Of a stretch of 6,470 nucleotides of DNA, positions 1-6,470 are shown piece after piece. The notes beneath the pieces were generated by a model that worked only from the letters and a program-made list of their open reading frames with translations, was not told the origin of the DNA and did not search any database. The stretch comes from Prevotella sp. (GTDB lineage: Bacteria > Bacteroidota > Bacteroidia > Bacteroidales > Bacteroidaceae): positions 1 to 6,470 of the forward strand of contig JAJQAI010000021.1 in assembly GCA_021203915.1 (NCBI GenBank), given 5' to 3'. A program made the position numbers and the translations under genes. Position 1 is the first letter of the stretch. Every line of letters begins with the position of its first letter.

Positions 1-22
1 GTTTTACATACAAAAAATTGAT

Positions 23-30
23 TAATTTTG
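23..30 (+). promoter_or_regulatory. Bacteroidota-type -7 promoter element of aspS
   Basis: The sequence TAATTTTG fits the Bacteroidota sigma-ABfr -7 consensus TAnnTTTG at every fixed position and is followed by GC. It lies 43 bases ahead of the chosen aspS ATG, which would put transcription start near base 37 and leave a leader of about 35 bases. The matching -33 element should fall at about bases 1-6, at the window edge, so it cannot be judged. Confidence 0.6.
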
Positions 31-72
31 CGCGTATTCTTTTTATTGACTGCAACAAAATTCTTTTTTCAT

Positions 73-1833
73 ATGTATAGAACAAATACGTGCGGTGAAC
101 TTAGACTTTCTGATAAAGGTAAAAGTGTTACTCTTTCTGGATGGGTTCAACGCTCTAGAAGAATGGGTGGAATGACATTCATTGATTTACGTGACCGATA
201 CGGCATCACACAACTAGTATTTTCTGAGGCCATTGATAGTGAACTCTGCGCTCAAGCTAATAAGTTAGGACGAGAATTTTGTATTCAAATCGAGGGTAAG
301 GTAAATGAACGCCAGAGTAAGAACATGGGAATTCCAACAGGAGAGATAGAAATTATAGTTTCCCGTTTAAATATTTTAGGACCAAGTCAAACTCCACCAT
401 TTACAATTGAAGATAATACCGATGGTGGTGATGATCTAAGAATGAAATATAGATATCTTGACCTACGTCGTCCATCAGTTAGAGCTAATATTGAACTGCG
501 TCATCGTATGACAATTTTAATACGTAACTTTTTAGACTCTAGAAATTTTATTGAGGTTGAAACACCTATTTTGATTGGAAGTACACCAGAAGGCGCACGT
601 GACTTTGTCGTACCATCAAGAATGAATCCGGGTCAATTTTATGCTTTACCCCAAAGTCCACAAACCTTAAAACAACTTTTAATGGTGAGTGGCTTTGATC
701 GTTATTTCCAAATAGCAAAATGTTTCCGCGATGAAGACCTTCGTGCAGATAGACAACCCGAGTTTACACAAATAGACTGTGAGATGTCCTTTGTTGACCA
801 AGAGGATGTTATTGAAATATTTGAGCAAATGGCTCGCTTTTTATTTAAGGAAATACGTGGCGTTAACTTACCTGAAAAACTTCCTCAATTAACATGGCAT
901 GAGGCTATGCGTCGCTATGGAAGTGATAAGCCCGATATTCGTTTTGGTATGGAGTTTATTGAGCTTATGGATGTACTTAAAGGAACAGGTGAGTTTTCTA
1001 TCTTTAATGATGCTAGGTATATCGGTGGAATTTGTGTTCCTTCTTGTGCTGAATATACTCGTAAACAACTAGATCAACTTACAGATTTTGTTAAACGTCC
1101 GCAAGTTGGAGCTAAGGGATTAGTATGGGTTAAGTTTAACCAAGATGGTACCGTCAAAAGTAGTATAGATAAATTCTATGATAGTAAAGTCTTTGAAAAT
1201 TTAAAGACCTTCACAAAAGCTAATGATGGTGACCTGCTACTAATATTAAGTGGAGATAATGCCAATAAGACTAGAGTTCAACTTTCTACACTTCGTCTTG
1301 AGATGGGTGAAAGATTAGGACTTAGGAAAAAAGATGAATTCCAGTGTCTATGGATAATTGATTTTCCACTTTTTGAGTGGAGTGATGAAGAAGGGCGCCT
1401 AATGTCAACTCATCATCCATTTACTATGCCTAATCCAGACGATATTCCCCTGCTTGAAAGTGAGCCTGAAAAGGTACGTGCAAAAGCTTATGATTTTGTA
1501 TGTAATGGCGTTGAACTTGGCGGAGGTAGTCTTCGTATTCACGATGGGGCTTTACAAGAAAAGATGTTTAAAATTTTAGGTTTTACTCCTGAGCGTGCTA
1601 TGGCGCAGTTTGGTTTCTTAATCAATGCTTTTAAGTATGGTGCCCCACCCCACGCAGGACTTGCTTTTGGACTTGATAGATTTGTTTCAATTATGGCCGG
1701 TCTTGATAGTATTCGTGACTGCATTGCATTCCCAAAAAATAATAGCGGAAGAGATGTTATGCTTGACGCTCCAGCCGAAATTGACCAAAAACAACTAGAT
1801 GAATTGTGCCTAAAAGTTGACATAAGTCAATAA
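73..1833 (+). CDS. aspS: Aspartyl-tRNA synthetase (class II, bacterial type)
   Basis: AspRS charges tRNA-Asp with aspartate using ATP in the cytoplasm. The 586-residue product matches the usual bacterial length of about 585-600. Domain order is an N-terminal OB-fold anticodon-binding domain (about 1-105), a class II catalytic core, the bacterial GAD insertion (about 290-420), and the rest of the core. Visible motifs are the flipping loop [10 protein letters not shown] (171-180), motif 2 around [16 protein letters not shown] (218-233), and motif 3 GLAFGLDRF (529-537) with the ATP-binding arginine. Residue 31 is Met where E. coli has Leu30 and non-discriminating enzymes often have His, which suggests an Asp-specific enzyme (inference). 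The frame stays open upstream to a TTG at base 28, but that TTG lies inside the -7 promoter element and would add 15 hydrophobic residues absent from the family. The ATG at 73 starts the family-typical [10 protein letters not shown]. No terminator is obvious after it. Confidence 0.97.
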   Translation: MYRTNTCGELRLSDKGKSVTLSGWVQRSRRMGGMTFIDLRDRYGITQLVFSEAIDSELCAQANKLGREFCIQIEGKVNERQSKNMGIPTGEIEIIVSRLNILGPSQTPPFTIEDNTDGGDDLRMKYRYLDLRRPSVRANIELRHRMTILIRNFLDSRNFIEVETPILIGSTPEGARDFVVPSRMNPGQFYALPQSPQTLKQLLMVSGFDRYFQIAKCFRDEDLRADRQPEFTQIDCEMSFVDQEDVIEIFEQMARFLFKEIRGVNLPEKLPQLTWHEAMRRYGSDKPDIRFGMEFIELMDVLKGTGEFSIFNDARYIGGICVPSCAEYTRKQLDQLTDFVKRPQVGAKGLVWVKFNQDGTVKSSIDKFYDSKVFENLKTFTKANDGDLLLILSGDNANKTRVQLSTLRLEMGERLGLRKKDEFQCLWIIDFPLFEWSDEEGRLMSTHHPFTMPNPDDIPLLESEPEKVRAKAYDFVCNGVELGGGSLRIHDGALQEKMFKILGFTPERAMAQFGFLINAFKYGAPPHAGLAFGLDRFVSIMAGLDSIRDCIAFPKNNSGRDVMLDAPAEIDQKQLDELCLKVDISQ

Positions 1834-1912
1834 AATCGCTATTTTGCTTTACAAATCGTCAAAAAGGGTGTTTTATTTATACAAAAAAAGTCAATCGTAA
1901 AAATAAATAATT

Positions 1913-1920
1913 TAAATTTG
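1913..1920 (+). promoter_or_regulatory. Bacteroidota-type -7 promoter element of the winged-helix gene
   Basis: TAAATTTG matches the TAnnTTTG consensus at every fixed position and is followed by GC, as at the aspS promoter. It predicts a start of transcription near base 1927 and a leader of about 55 bases before the ATG at 1982. I see no clear TTG-type -33 element at the expected 19-21 base spacing; that stretch reads around TCAATCG. Confidence 0.6.
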
Positions 1921-1981
1921 CACCCGGTTTTGAAAAGAATCGTTATTCGAGAGAATTCGGTTCATTTATAATTTTCATTTT

Positions 1982-2278
1982 ATGGCTGAGAAGAAAGTAA
2001 CAGTAAAGAAGGCTGTAGCTCCTAAGGCTACTACAGCTAAGAAGGCAGCTCCAAAGAAAACAGCTGCAAAGAAGGTAGTCTTCGAGATTAATGCGGAGAC
2101 AGTTGGTTTTAAGGCAGGAGATGTTTACAATGCTCTTAATGCATCTGAGAAGGCTCTTAGCATAGCTGAAATTGCTAAGGCTGCTAAAATTTCCGAAGGA
2201 GAAACCTTACTTGGTATTGGTTGGCTCTTCAAAGAGGGAAAGATTAAGTCTGAGGATAACAAGGTTACATTGGCTTAA
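1982..2278 (+). CDS. Small winged-helix protein with histone-H1-like Lys/Ala-rich tail
   Basis: This 98-residue protein has two parts. Residues 1-31 form a basic, low-complexity tail holding 11 Lys and 9 Ala with Pro and Thr, like histone H1 tails and bacterial H1-like proteins. Residues about 36-98 look like the small winged helix-turn-helix family annotated in many Bacteroidota (Pfam PF10771, formerly DUF2582). Predicted parts are helix 1 around GDVYNALNASEKA (46-58), helix 2 around SIAEIAKAAKI (60-70), a recognition-like helix around EGETLLGIGWLFKEG (72-86), and a short wing to the C-terminus (88-98). There is no signal peptide or membrane segment. The tail should bind DNA or RNA without sequence preference, so a nucleoid-associated role is plausible but inferred. 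Frequent AAG and GCT codons and its own promoter and terminator suggest strong, single-gene expression. The specific function is unknown. Confidence 0.88.
   Translation: MAEKKVTVKKAVAPKATTAKKAAPKKTAAKKVVFEINAETVGFKAGDVYNALNASEKALSIAEIAKAAKISEGETLLGIGWLFKEGKIKSEDNKVTLA
2006..2074 (+). repeat. Degenerate Lys/Ala repeat within the basic tail
   Basis: The tail is built from roughly tandem 10-11-residue units, KKAVAPKATTA (residues 9-19) and KKAAPKKTAA (20-29), followed by a third KK at 30-31. At DNA level this is an AAGAAGGCT-like imperfect repeat. Such tracts change length easily by slippage, so orthologues probably differ in tail length (inference). Confidence 0.6.
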
Positions 2279-2295
2279 TCCAAAGAAAGGATATT

Positions 2296-2341
2296 AAAAA
2301 GGGCTGGTAAATAATCCTTACCGGTCCTTTTTCATTTTTTT
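2296..2341 (+). terminator. Intrinsic terminator after the winged-helix gene
   Basis: Bases 2296-2310 pair with 2318-2332 in a 15-bp stem with two G-U wobbles and a 7-base loop. The stem starts with an A-run and ends in a T-run, and a further run of seven T follows at 2335-2341. It lies 17 bases after the stop codon of the winged-helix gene. The downstream small gene starts only 13 bases after the stem. Confidence 0.85.
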
Positions 2342-2344
2342 ACT

Positions 2345-2617
2345 ATGAAATACGCAAAAGAGATTTTAGAAATACTTTATGAGGCTGGCTATGAGGGTTT
2401 AAAAATAAACAAAATATCTCGCCACGTCTTCAACAACCATAATAATTTTTTTGAATCCATCTCTATGGACAAAGTCCATACCTCAGTTGGTAATTTTTTG
2501 CGTAAAGAGGTTTCTAAAAGAGATTCTATTGTAGAAAAAGCTTCAAAAAGCGGATATTACCGCATCAAATCAACAATTCTTCCTAGCAAATTTCAGTTAT
2601 ATATAGACGGCCTATAA
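2345..2617 (+). CDS. Small hypothetical protein, probable winged-helix (HARE-HTH-like)
   Basis: This 90-residue basic protein has no signal peptide or membrane segment. I do not recognise a named gene. Its pattern fits a small winged helix of the HARE-HTH kind: helix 1 around YAKEILEILYEAG (3-15), GLKINKISRHVFN (18-30) as the second helix region, SMDKVHTSVGNFLRKEV (40-56) as the third helix, and a wing around SIVEKASKSGYYRIK (61-75). The closing GYYRI resembles the hairpin that ends HARE-HTH domains. I recall similar short hypothetical proteins in Bacteroidales but could not check. The ATG follows directly on the terminator T-run, and no TAnnTTTG element is visible between the upstream stop codon and this ATG, so expression may depend on read-through from the gene before it. 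DNA binding and any role in xyl regulation are inferences only. Confidence 0.75.
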   Translation: MKYAKEILEILYEAGYEGLKINKISRHVFNNHNNFFESISMDKVHTSVGNFLRKEVSKRDSIVEKASKSGYYRIKSTILPSKFQLYIDGL

Positions 2618-2623
2618 CTAGGC
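2610..2623 (+). other. Short hairpin over the stop codon of the small gene
   Basis: GCCTA and TAGGC form a 5-bp stem around a TAAC loop whose first three bases are the stop codon. A G-T wobble at the base could extend it by one pair. No T-run follows, so it is a weak candidate for a 3'-end structure and may be chance. Confidence 0.25.
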
Positions 2624-2633
2624 TATAAAAAAG

Positions 2634-2676
2634 TAAAGGTTATTCTTTTTTAGGTGATAAAAAATCTTTACCTTTA
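2634..2676. promoter_or_regulatory. Imperfect palindrome upstream of xylB, candidate operator or attenuator
   Basis: Two inverted repeats share one centre at base 2655. The outer arms are TAAAGGT (2634-2640) and ACCTTTA (2670-2676). The inner arms are TTTTTTA (2646-2652) and TAAAAAA (2658-2664), around a GGTGA centre. The mismatched spacers are 5 bases on each side, so the element is fully symmetric over 43 bases. The T-run arm can also pair upstream, with 2626-2633 against 2645-2652, so two exclusive hairpins are possible. It sits 56 bases ahead of xylB and overlaps a near-match promoter element. It could be an operator for a xylose regulator, an attenuator, or the 3' end of the small gene; AT-rich DNA also gives such repeats by chance. 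Confidence 0.4.
2669..2676 (+). promoter_or_regulatory. Possible -7 promoter element of xylBA
   Basis: TACCTTTA matches TAnnTTTG except for the final base. It would start transcription near base 2683 and leave a leader of about 50 bases before the xylB ATG. No good -33 element is seen. It overlaps the right arm of the palindrome, which is where a repressor would block it. This is a weak call based on one near-match. Confidence 0.25.
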
Positions 2677-2731
2677 ATGCCGAAATAAAGTCTTCATATT
2701 TACTAATTAAAGACGAAAAATCTATTTTTTT

Positions 2732-4246
2732 ATGAAAAGAAGATATTTATTAGGCTTTGACGTAGGTAGCTCTTCGGTTAAAACTTCCCTTGTTGATGCA
2801 GATTCTGGCCAAATGGTTTCTACGGCTTTTTGTCCCGAAAAAGAAGCACCAATTATTGCCAAAGAAGCAGGATGGGCTGAACAAGACCCTCAAATGTGGT
2901 GGGAAAATTTGCGCCTAAGTTTAAAGCAGGTTCTTCTTCAAAGTGGCGCGAATAAAGATGACATCCTCTCGATTGGAATTTCTTATCAAATGCATGGGCT
3001 TGTATGTGTAGATAAGAATTTAGAAGTTCTTCGCCCTGCAATAATTTGGTGTGATTCAAGAGCGGTTAAATATGGAGAAAAAGCTTTTAAGGACTTAGGT
3101 TCAGATCTTTGCTTAGAACACCTTCTAAATTCTCCTGGAAACTTTACCTGTTCAAAGCTAGCTTGGGTAAAAGAAAACGAGCCAGAGGTTTTCGAAAAGA
3201 TATATAAGATAATGCTTCCCGGCGATTATATCGCAATGAGACTAAGCGGGGAAGTTGCTACAACTATTAGTGGTCTAAGTGAGGGCATGCTTTGGGATTT
3301 TAAAGACAAAAAACCAGCTAAATTTCTTTTGGATTATTTCGGTTTCCCAGAAGATGTTCTACCCCCTATTGTTCCAACATTTTCTCTTCAAGCTGTTCTT
3401 TGTGCTCAAGCTGCAGAGGAACTTGGATTAAAGAAAGGAACACCAATTAGTTATCGAGCCGGTGACCAGCCCAACAACGCTCTAAGTCTTAATGTTTTTA
3501 ATCCTGGAGAAATAGCTTCAACAGCTGGTACTTCTGGTGTTGTCTATGGAGTCTTGGGTGAGGTTAACTATGACAAAAAAAGTAGAGTTAACACCTTCGC
3601 TCATGTAAACTACACTAAAGACTTAGACCGACTTGGCGTTCTTCTTTGCATTAATGGTACTGGTATACTTAATGCATGGGCTAAACGTTGTGTTGCCCCA
3701 GAAGGAATTTCTTATCCTGAGATGAACGACCTTTCTGCCACCGTTCCTGTTGGTAGCGAGGGTGTTACTATAATACCATTTGGTAATGGTTCAGAGCGCG
3801 TAATTGGGAACGTTGAAACCGGATGCTTAATTCATGGGATAAACTTTAACTCCCACTCAAAGGCTCACATTCTAAGAGCTGCTCAAGAAGGAATTGTTTT
3901 TAGTTTCTGCTATGGAATGGAAATTATGCGCTTCATGGGTATGGACATAAATACTATTCACGCCGGCAGAGCCAATATGTTCCTAAGTCCACTTTTTAGA
4001 GAGGCTCTTTCAACAGTTAGTGGTTCAACAATTGAGCTATATGAAACAGATGGTAGCTTGGGGGCAGCAAAGGGTGCCGGAATTGGCTGTGGACTGTATA
4101 AAGATAATACCGAGGCTTTCTCAACGCTAAAAAAACTTTCCATTATTGAGCCAAACTTAAAAGTGCAAGAAGCCTATCTTACGGCATATGAGAGATGGAA
4201 GGAAATTTTAATGCAAGAAGTTGGGTTCGCTCAAAAGAAAAATTAA
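2732..4246 (+). CDS. xylB: Xylulokinase (FGGY family carbohydrate kinase)
   Basis: XylB phosphorylates D-xylulose with ATP to D-xylulose 5-phosphate in the cytoplasm, the second step of isomerase-type xylose catabolism. At 504 residues it is slightly longer than E. coli XylB (484). FGGY domain I starts with the phosphate-binding DVGSSSVK (10-17). QMHG (86-89) is the sugar-binding motif typical of xylulokinases. Asp245 in YRAGDQPNNA (241-250) is the expected catalytic base. Domain II carries ASTAGTSGVVYGV (262-274) and the C-terminal nucleotide site ETDGSLGAAKGAGIG (438-452). AGDQPNNA differs from the GDNAA of E. coli but fits my memory of Bacteroidota XylB. Identity with the kinase of another pentose is less likely because xylA follows 33 bp downstream on the same strand. 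The ATG at 2732 gives the standard family N-terminus; an A/T-rich leader precedes it, without a Shine-Dalgarno match. Confidence 0.93.
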   Translation: MKRRYLLGFDVGSSSVKTSLVDADSGQMVSTAFCPEKEAPIIAKEAGWAEQDPQMWWENLRLSLKQVLLQSGANKDDILSIGISYQMHGLVCVDKNLEVLRPAIIWCDSRAVKYGEKAFKDLGSDLCLEHLLNSPGNFTCSKLAWVKENEPEVFEKIYKIMLPGDYIAMRLSGEVATTISGLSEGMLWDFKDKKPAKFLLDYFGFPEDVLPPIVPTFSLQAVLCAQAAEELGLKKGTPISYRAGDQPNNALSLNVFNPGEIASTAGTSGVVYGVLGEVNYDKKSRVNTFAHVNYTKDLDRLGVLLCINGTGILNAWAKRCVAPEGISYPEMNDLSATVPVGSEGVTIIPFGNGSERVIGNVETGCLIHGINFNSHSKAHILRAAQEGIVFSFCYGMEIMRFMGMDINTIHAGRANMFLSPLFREALSTVSGSTIELYETDGSLGAAKGAGIGCGLYKDNTEAFSTLKKLSIIEPNLKVQEAYLTAYERWKEILMQEVGFAQKKN

Positions 4247-4279
4247 TTTTTAAGTTCAAATAAAAAAAAGTTATAATTT

Positions 4280-5596
4280 ATGGCAAAAGAGTATTTTCCA
4301 CAAATTGGAAAAATTAGGTTCGAAGGAACCTCAAGCACTAATCCGTTGGCTTTTCACTATTATGATGCCAACAAAGTGATAATGGGCAAACCAATGAAAG
4401 ATTGGCTTAGGTTTGCTATGGCATGGTGGCACACACTTGGACCAGCTAGTGGCGATCAGTTTGGTGGTGGCACTCGCACTTATTCATGGGATGAAAAACA
4501 AGATGCCATTGAGCGCGCTAAGGATAAGATGGATGCGGGCTTTGAAATTATGGATAAGCTTGGCATAGAATTTTTCTGCTTCCATGATGTTGACTTAGTT
4601 GATGAGGGTGGAACTATCGAGGAGTATGAAAAAAGGATGTCCCTAATTACAGACTACGCCTTAGAGAAAATGAAGGACACTAACATTAAACTACTTTGGG
4701 GTACAGCCAATGTCTTCGGTCACAAACGTTACATGAATGGTGCTGCAACAAATCCTGATTTTGATGTGGTTGCTCGAGCTGCAGTTCAGATAAAAACTGC
4801 CATTGACTCAACAATAAAACTTGGCGGACAAAATTATGTGTTCTGGGGTGGCCGTGAGGGTTATATGAGCCTTCTAAACACTCAGATGTCAAGAGAGAAA
4901 AACCATTTGGCCTCTATGCTTAGGGCTGCTCGTGACTATGCACGTTCAAAAGGTTTTAAGGGAACATTCCTAATCGAGCCAAAACCTATGGAGCCAACAA
5001 AACATCAGTATGATGTAGACACAGAAACTGTTATTGGTTTCATTCGTCAAAATGGTCTTGAAAAGGACTTTAAAGTAAATATCGAGGTTAACCATGCCAC
5101 ACTTGCTGGTCATACCTTTGAACATGAACTTGCAGTTGCTGTTGACAATGGTATGCTTGGTAGCATCGATGCTAATCGTGGTGATTATCAAAATGGATGG
5201 GATACGGATCAATTCCCTATTGACAATTGGGAGCTAACACAGGCTATGATGCAAATAATTCGTGCCGGTGGCTTAGGTACTGGGGGTTCTAACTTTGATG
5301 CTAAACTACGTAGAACATCCACCGATCCTGAGGATATCTTTATTGCTCACATTAGTGGTATGGATGCTATGGCACGTGCACTTGAAAATGCTGCTGCCAT
5401 AATTGAAAAATCACCTATTCCAAATATGGTGAAGCAGCGTTATTCTTCCTTTGATTCTGGTAAGGGAAAGGATTTCGAGGATGGCAAACTAACGCTTGAA
5501 GATCTTGTCGCTCATGCTAAGACCATAGGTGAGCCAAAGCAAACCTCTGCAAAGCAGGAACTCTATGAGACAATTGCCAATTGGTATTGCAAATAA
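4280..5596 (+). CDS. xylA: Xylose isomerase (class II)
   Basis: XylA interconverts D-xylose and D-xylulose in the cytoplasm and needs two divalent metal ions. The 438-residue protein has the N-terminal extension of class II isomerases, followed by a TIM barrel and a C-terminal dimer arm (about 370-438). All expected active-site residues are present: His102 and Asp105 in FHDVD (101-105), Glu233 and Lys235 in IEPKP (232-236), Glu269 and His272 in [16 protein letters not shown] (268-283), Asp297 in SIDANRGD (295-302), Asp308 and Asp310 in WDTDQ (307-311), and Asp340 in NFDAK (338-342). Trp50, His51 and Trp189 fall in the conserved AWWHTL (48-53) and VFWGGREGY (187-195) stretches. The protein closely resembles Bacteroides XylA and the isomerase of the anaerobic fungus Piromyces. 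It follows xylB by 33 bp with no promoter or terminator in between, so the two form an operon ended by the hairpin downstream. Confidence 0.98.
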   Translation: MAKEYFPQIGKIRFEGTSSTNPLAFHYYDANKVIMGKPMKDWLRFAMAWWHTLGPASGDQFGGGTRTYSWDEKQDAIERAKDKMDAGFEIMDKLGIEFFCFHDVDLVDEGGTIEEYEKRMSLITDYALEKMKDTNIKLLWGTANVFGHKRYMNGAATNPDFDVVARAAVQIKTAIDSTIKLGGQNYVFWGGREGYMSLLNTQMSREKNHLASMLRAARDYARSKGFKGTFLIEPKPMEPTKHQYDVDTETVIGFIRQNGLEKDFKVNIEVNHATLAGHTFEHELAVAVDNGMLGSIDANRGDYQNGWDTDQFPIDNWELTQAMMQIIRAGGLGTGGSNFDAKLRRTSTDPEDIFIAHISGMDAMARALENAAAIIEKSPIPNMVKQRYSSFDSGKGKDFEDGKLTLEDLVAHAKTIGEPKQTSAKQELYETIANWYCK

Positions 5597-5614
5597 AAGT
5601 TCCAACTATATATT

Positions 5615-5680
5615 ACTTCAAGAGGGCATGCCAAAAGAAAAAAATGGTATGCCCTCTTAAAGTTTAAACTATTTTTTTTT
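5615..5680 (+). terminator. Intrinsic terminator between the convergent xylA and kdsB
   Basis: AAGAGGGCATGCCA (5620-5633) pairs with TGGTATGCCCTCTT (5645-5658) in a 14-bp stem with one G-U wobble and an A-rich 11-base loop. After one mismatch, four more pairs extend it to 5615-5663. A run of nine T follows at 5672-5680, nine to thirteen bases past the stem, so it fits xylA transcription best. For kdsB, coming the other way, the same stem forms but no T-run follows, so termination on that strand would be weaker. Confidence 0.88.
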
Positions 5681-5685
5681 AATCC

Positions 5686-6456
5686 TTAGAACATAAAGTC
5701 AACGGGATGTTGACCTTTAAGAAATTCCTCGGCTTTTCGCAGGTCCTCTGGAGTATCTATTCCAATTGTCTCAATAGATGAAAGTCCAACCTTGATTTTA
5801 TATCCATATTGTAACCAACGAAGTTGCTCTAGGCTCTCAGTAACCTCTAAGACTGTTTGAGGCAATTTGGTTATTTCTTCTAAGACTTCACGGCGGTATG
5901 CATATAGTCCAACGTGTTTTACAAAATTGAAACTACCTAGCCATTCCGTTTTTTCCTTGCCTCTTACAAATGGTATTACACTACGGCTAAAATACATTGC
6001 AAATCCATTGTTATCATAAACCACTTTTGGAATGTTTGGGTTTTCTAAATCTTCTATAGAATCATCTCCGGTAAATGGTTTTCCAAGCGTAGCTATCATT
6101 GTCTGAGGATCTTCAAAGCACTCACATACTGTACCTATTTGTGATTTATGAATAAATGGCTCATCACCTTGAATATTTATAGCCACATCATAACCAAGGT
6201 GCAAATTTTTTAAAGCTTCGGCCACACGATCTGTACCTGATTTGTGGTATGGTGAGGTCATTATAGCAAATCCTCCAAAGTCATTTACGGCATTAAGTAT
6301 CCTTTCATCATCAGTTGCAACGTAAACATCTTTAAGAACGTCTGCAACCTGTTCGTAAACCCTTTGAATCACAGTCTTTCCTCCTAACATTGCAAGTGGT
6401 TTTCCTGGAAAACGCGTTGAGGAATAACGTGCTGGAATAATTCCTACGAATTTCAT
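5686..6456 (-). CDS. kdsB: 3-deoxy-manno-octulosonate cytidylyltransferase (CMP-KDO synthetase)
   Basis: KdsB joins CTP and KDO to form CMP-KDO in the cytoplasm, the activated sugar that KDO transferases add to lipid A to begin the LPS core. The 256-residue length is usual for the family (about 245-255). It is a single nucleotidyltransferase domain. The nucleotide loop IIPARYSSTRFPGKPL (6-21) opens it, ATDDE (47-51) follows, SGTDRVAEA (73-81) contacts cytosine, and Asp98 in NIQGDEP (94-100) and Asp234 in GIDTPEDL (232-239) are the metal-binding acidic residues. SLEQLRWLQYGYKI (208-221) is a further family signature. The start gives the exact family N-terminus MKFVGIIPAR, 14 bases from the window end, with an A-rich leader, so its promoter lies outside. 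It is unrelated to the xyl genes in function, and the shared point is only the terminator region. Confidence 0.96.
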   Translation of the reverse strand: MKFVGIIPARYSSTRFPGKPLAMLGGKTVIQRVYEQVADVLKDVYVATDDERILNAVNDFGGFAIMTSPYHKSGTDRVAEALKNLHLGYDVAINIQGDEPFIHKSQIGTVCECFEDPQTMIATLGKPFTGDDSIEDLENPNIPKVVYDNNGFAMYFSRSVIPFVRGKEKTEWLGSFNFVKHVGLYAYRREVLEEITKLPQTVLEVTESLEQLRWLQYGYKIKVGLSSIETIGIDTPEDLRKAEEFLKGQHPVDFMF

Positions 6457-6470
6457 TTTTAGTGTGTTTT

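Noticed and set aside
241..250. Unusual sugar-kinase catalytic motif in XylB (AGDQPNNA rather than GDNAA; protein residues given as positions)
   Set aside because: The catalytic Asp is kept and the form agrees with what I recall of other Bacteroidota xylulokinases, so it is a lineage feature rather than a defect.
1539..1823. 94-codon open frame on the minus strand inside aspS
   Set aside because: It lies fully inside the conserved 3' part of aspS, opposite motif 3, and its product has no recognisable pattern. It is a shadow of codon use in the real gene.
1832..1845. AAAAT/ATTTT hairpin right after aspS as a terminator
   Set aside because: A 5-bp all-AT stem with no T-run is too weak; I see no convincing terminator for aspS.
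2723..2730. TATTTTTT as a -7 promoter element for xylB
   Set aside because: It lies one base before the ATG, so transcription would start inside the coding region.
4970..5212. 80-codon minus-strand open frame inside xylA
   Set aside because: It is opposite the most conserved stretch of xylA, is rich in Ile and Thr as expected from antisense of that stretch, and has no start context or family likeness.
5661..5670. Perfect 10-bp palindrome AGTTTAAACT
   Set aside because: It sits between the terminator stem and its T-run. Its left end is part of the extended stem, and short AT-rich palindromes are common by chance.

Overview
This 6.5-kb window is AT-rich chromosomal DNA from a member of the Bacteroidota, most likely the order Bacteroidales. 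Three things point there. The XylA and AspS proteins look like those of gut and rumen Bacteroidales. Two intergenic regions carry the Bacteroidota -7 promoter hexad form TAnnTTTG. Start codons are preceded by A/T-rich leaders with no convincing Shine-Dalgarno sequence. I cannot name a genus from the sequence alone.

Layout, left to right. (1) aspS (+), a complete aspartyl-tRNA synthetase of 586 residues, with its promoter at the window edge. (2) A 148-bp gap with a second good promoter, leading to a 98-residue protein (+) that joins a Lys/Ala-rich histone-H1-like tail to a winged-helix domain. It ends in a clear intrinsic terminator. (3) A 90-residue small protein (+) whose ATG lies 13 bases beyond that terminator hairpin. 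It looks like a second small winged-helix protein (HARE-HTH-like) and has no promoter of its own that I can see. (4) A 114-bp gap with an imperfect palindrome, then the xylose catabolic pair xylB (xylulokinase) and xylA (xylose isomerase), 33 bp apart on the + strand. (5) A strong hairpin terminator after xylA. (6) kdsB (-), CMP-KDO synthetase, convergent with xylA; its start is 14 bp from the window end.

How the genes work together. XylA converts D-xylose to D-xylulose and XylB phosphorylates it to D-xylulose 5-phosphate, which feeds the pentose phosphate pathway; this suits an organism living on plant hemicellulose. aspS serves translation. kdsB activates KDO for the lipopolysaccharide inner core, so the cell has a Gram-negative outer membrane. 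The two small proteins probably bind DNA, but their targets cannot be read from the sequence. No xylose transporter or recognisable xyl regulator is in the window.

Most of this window is ordinary housekeeping and sugar catabolism. I found no mobile element, CRISPR array, tRNA or rRNA and no clear undescribed system. The parts most worth a second look are the two adjacent small winged-helix genes, the terminator pressed against the second one, and the palindrome in front of xylB. All intergenic gaps are under 150 bp.
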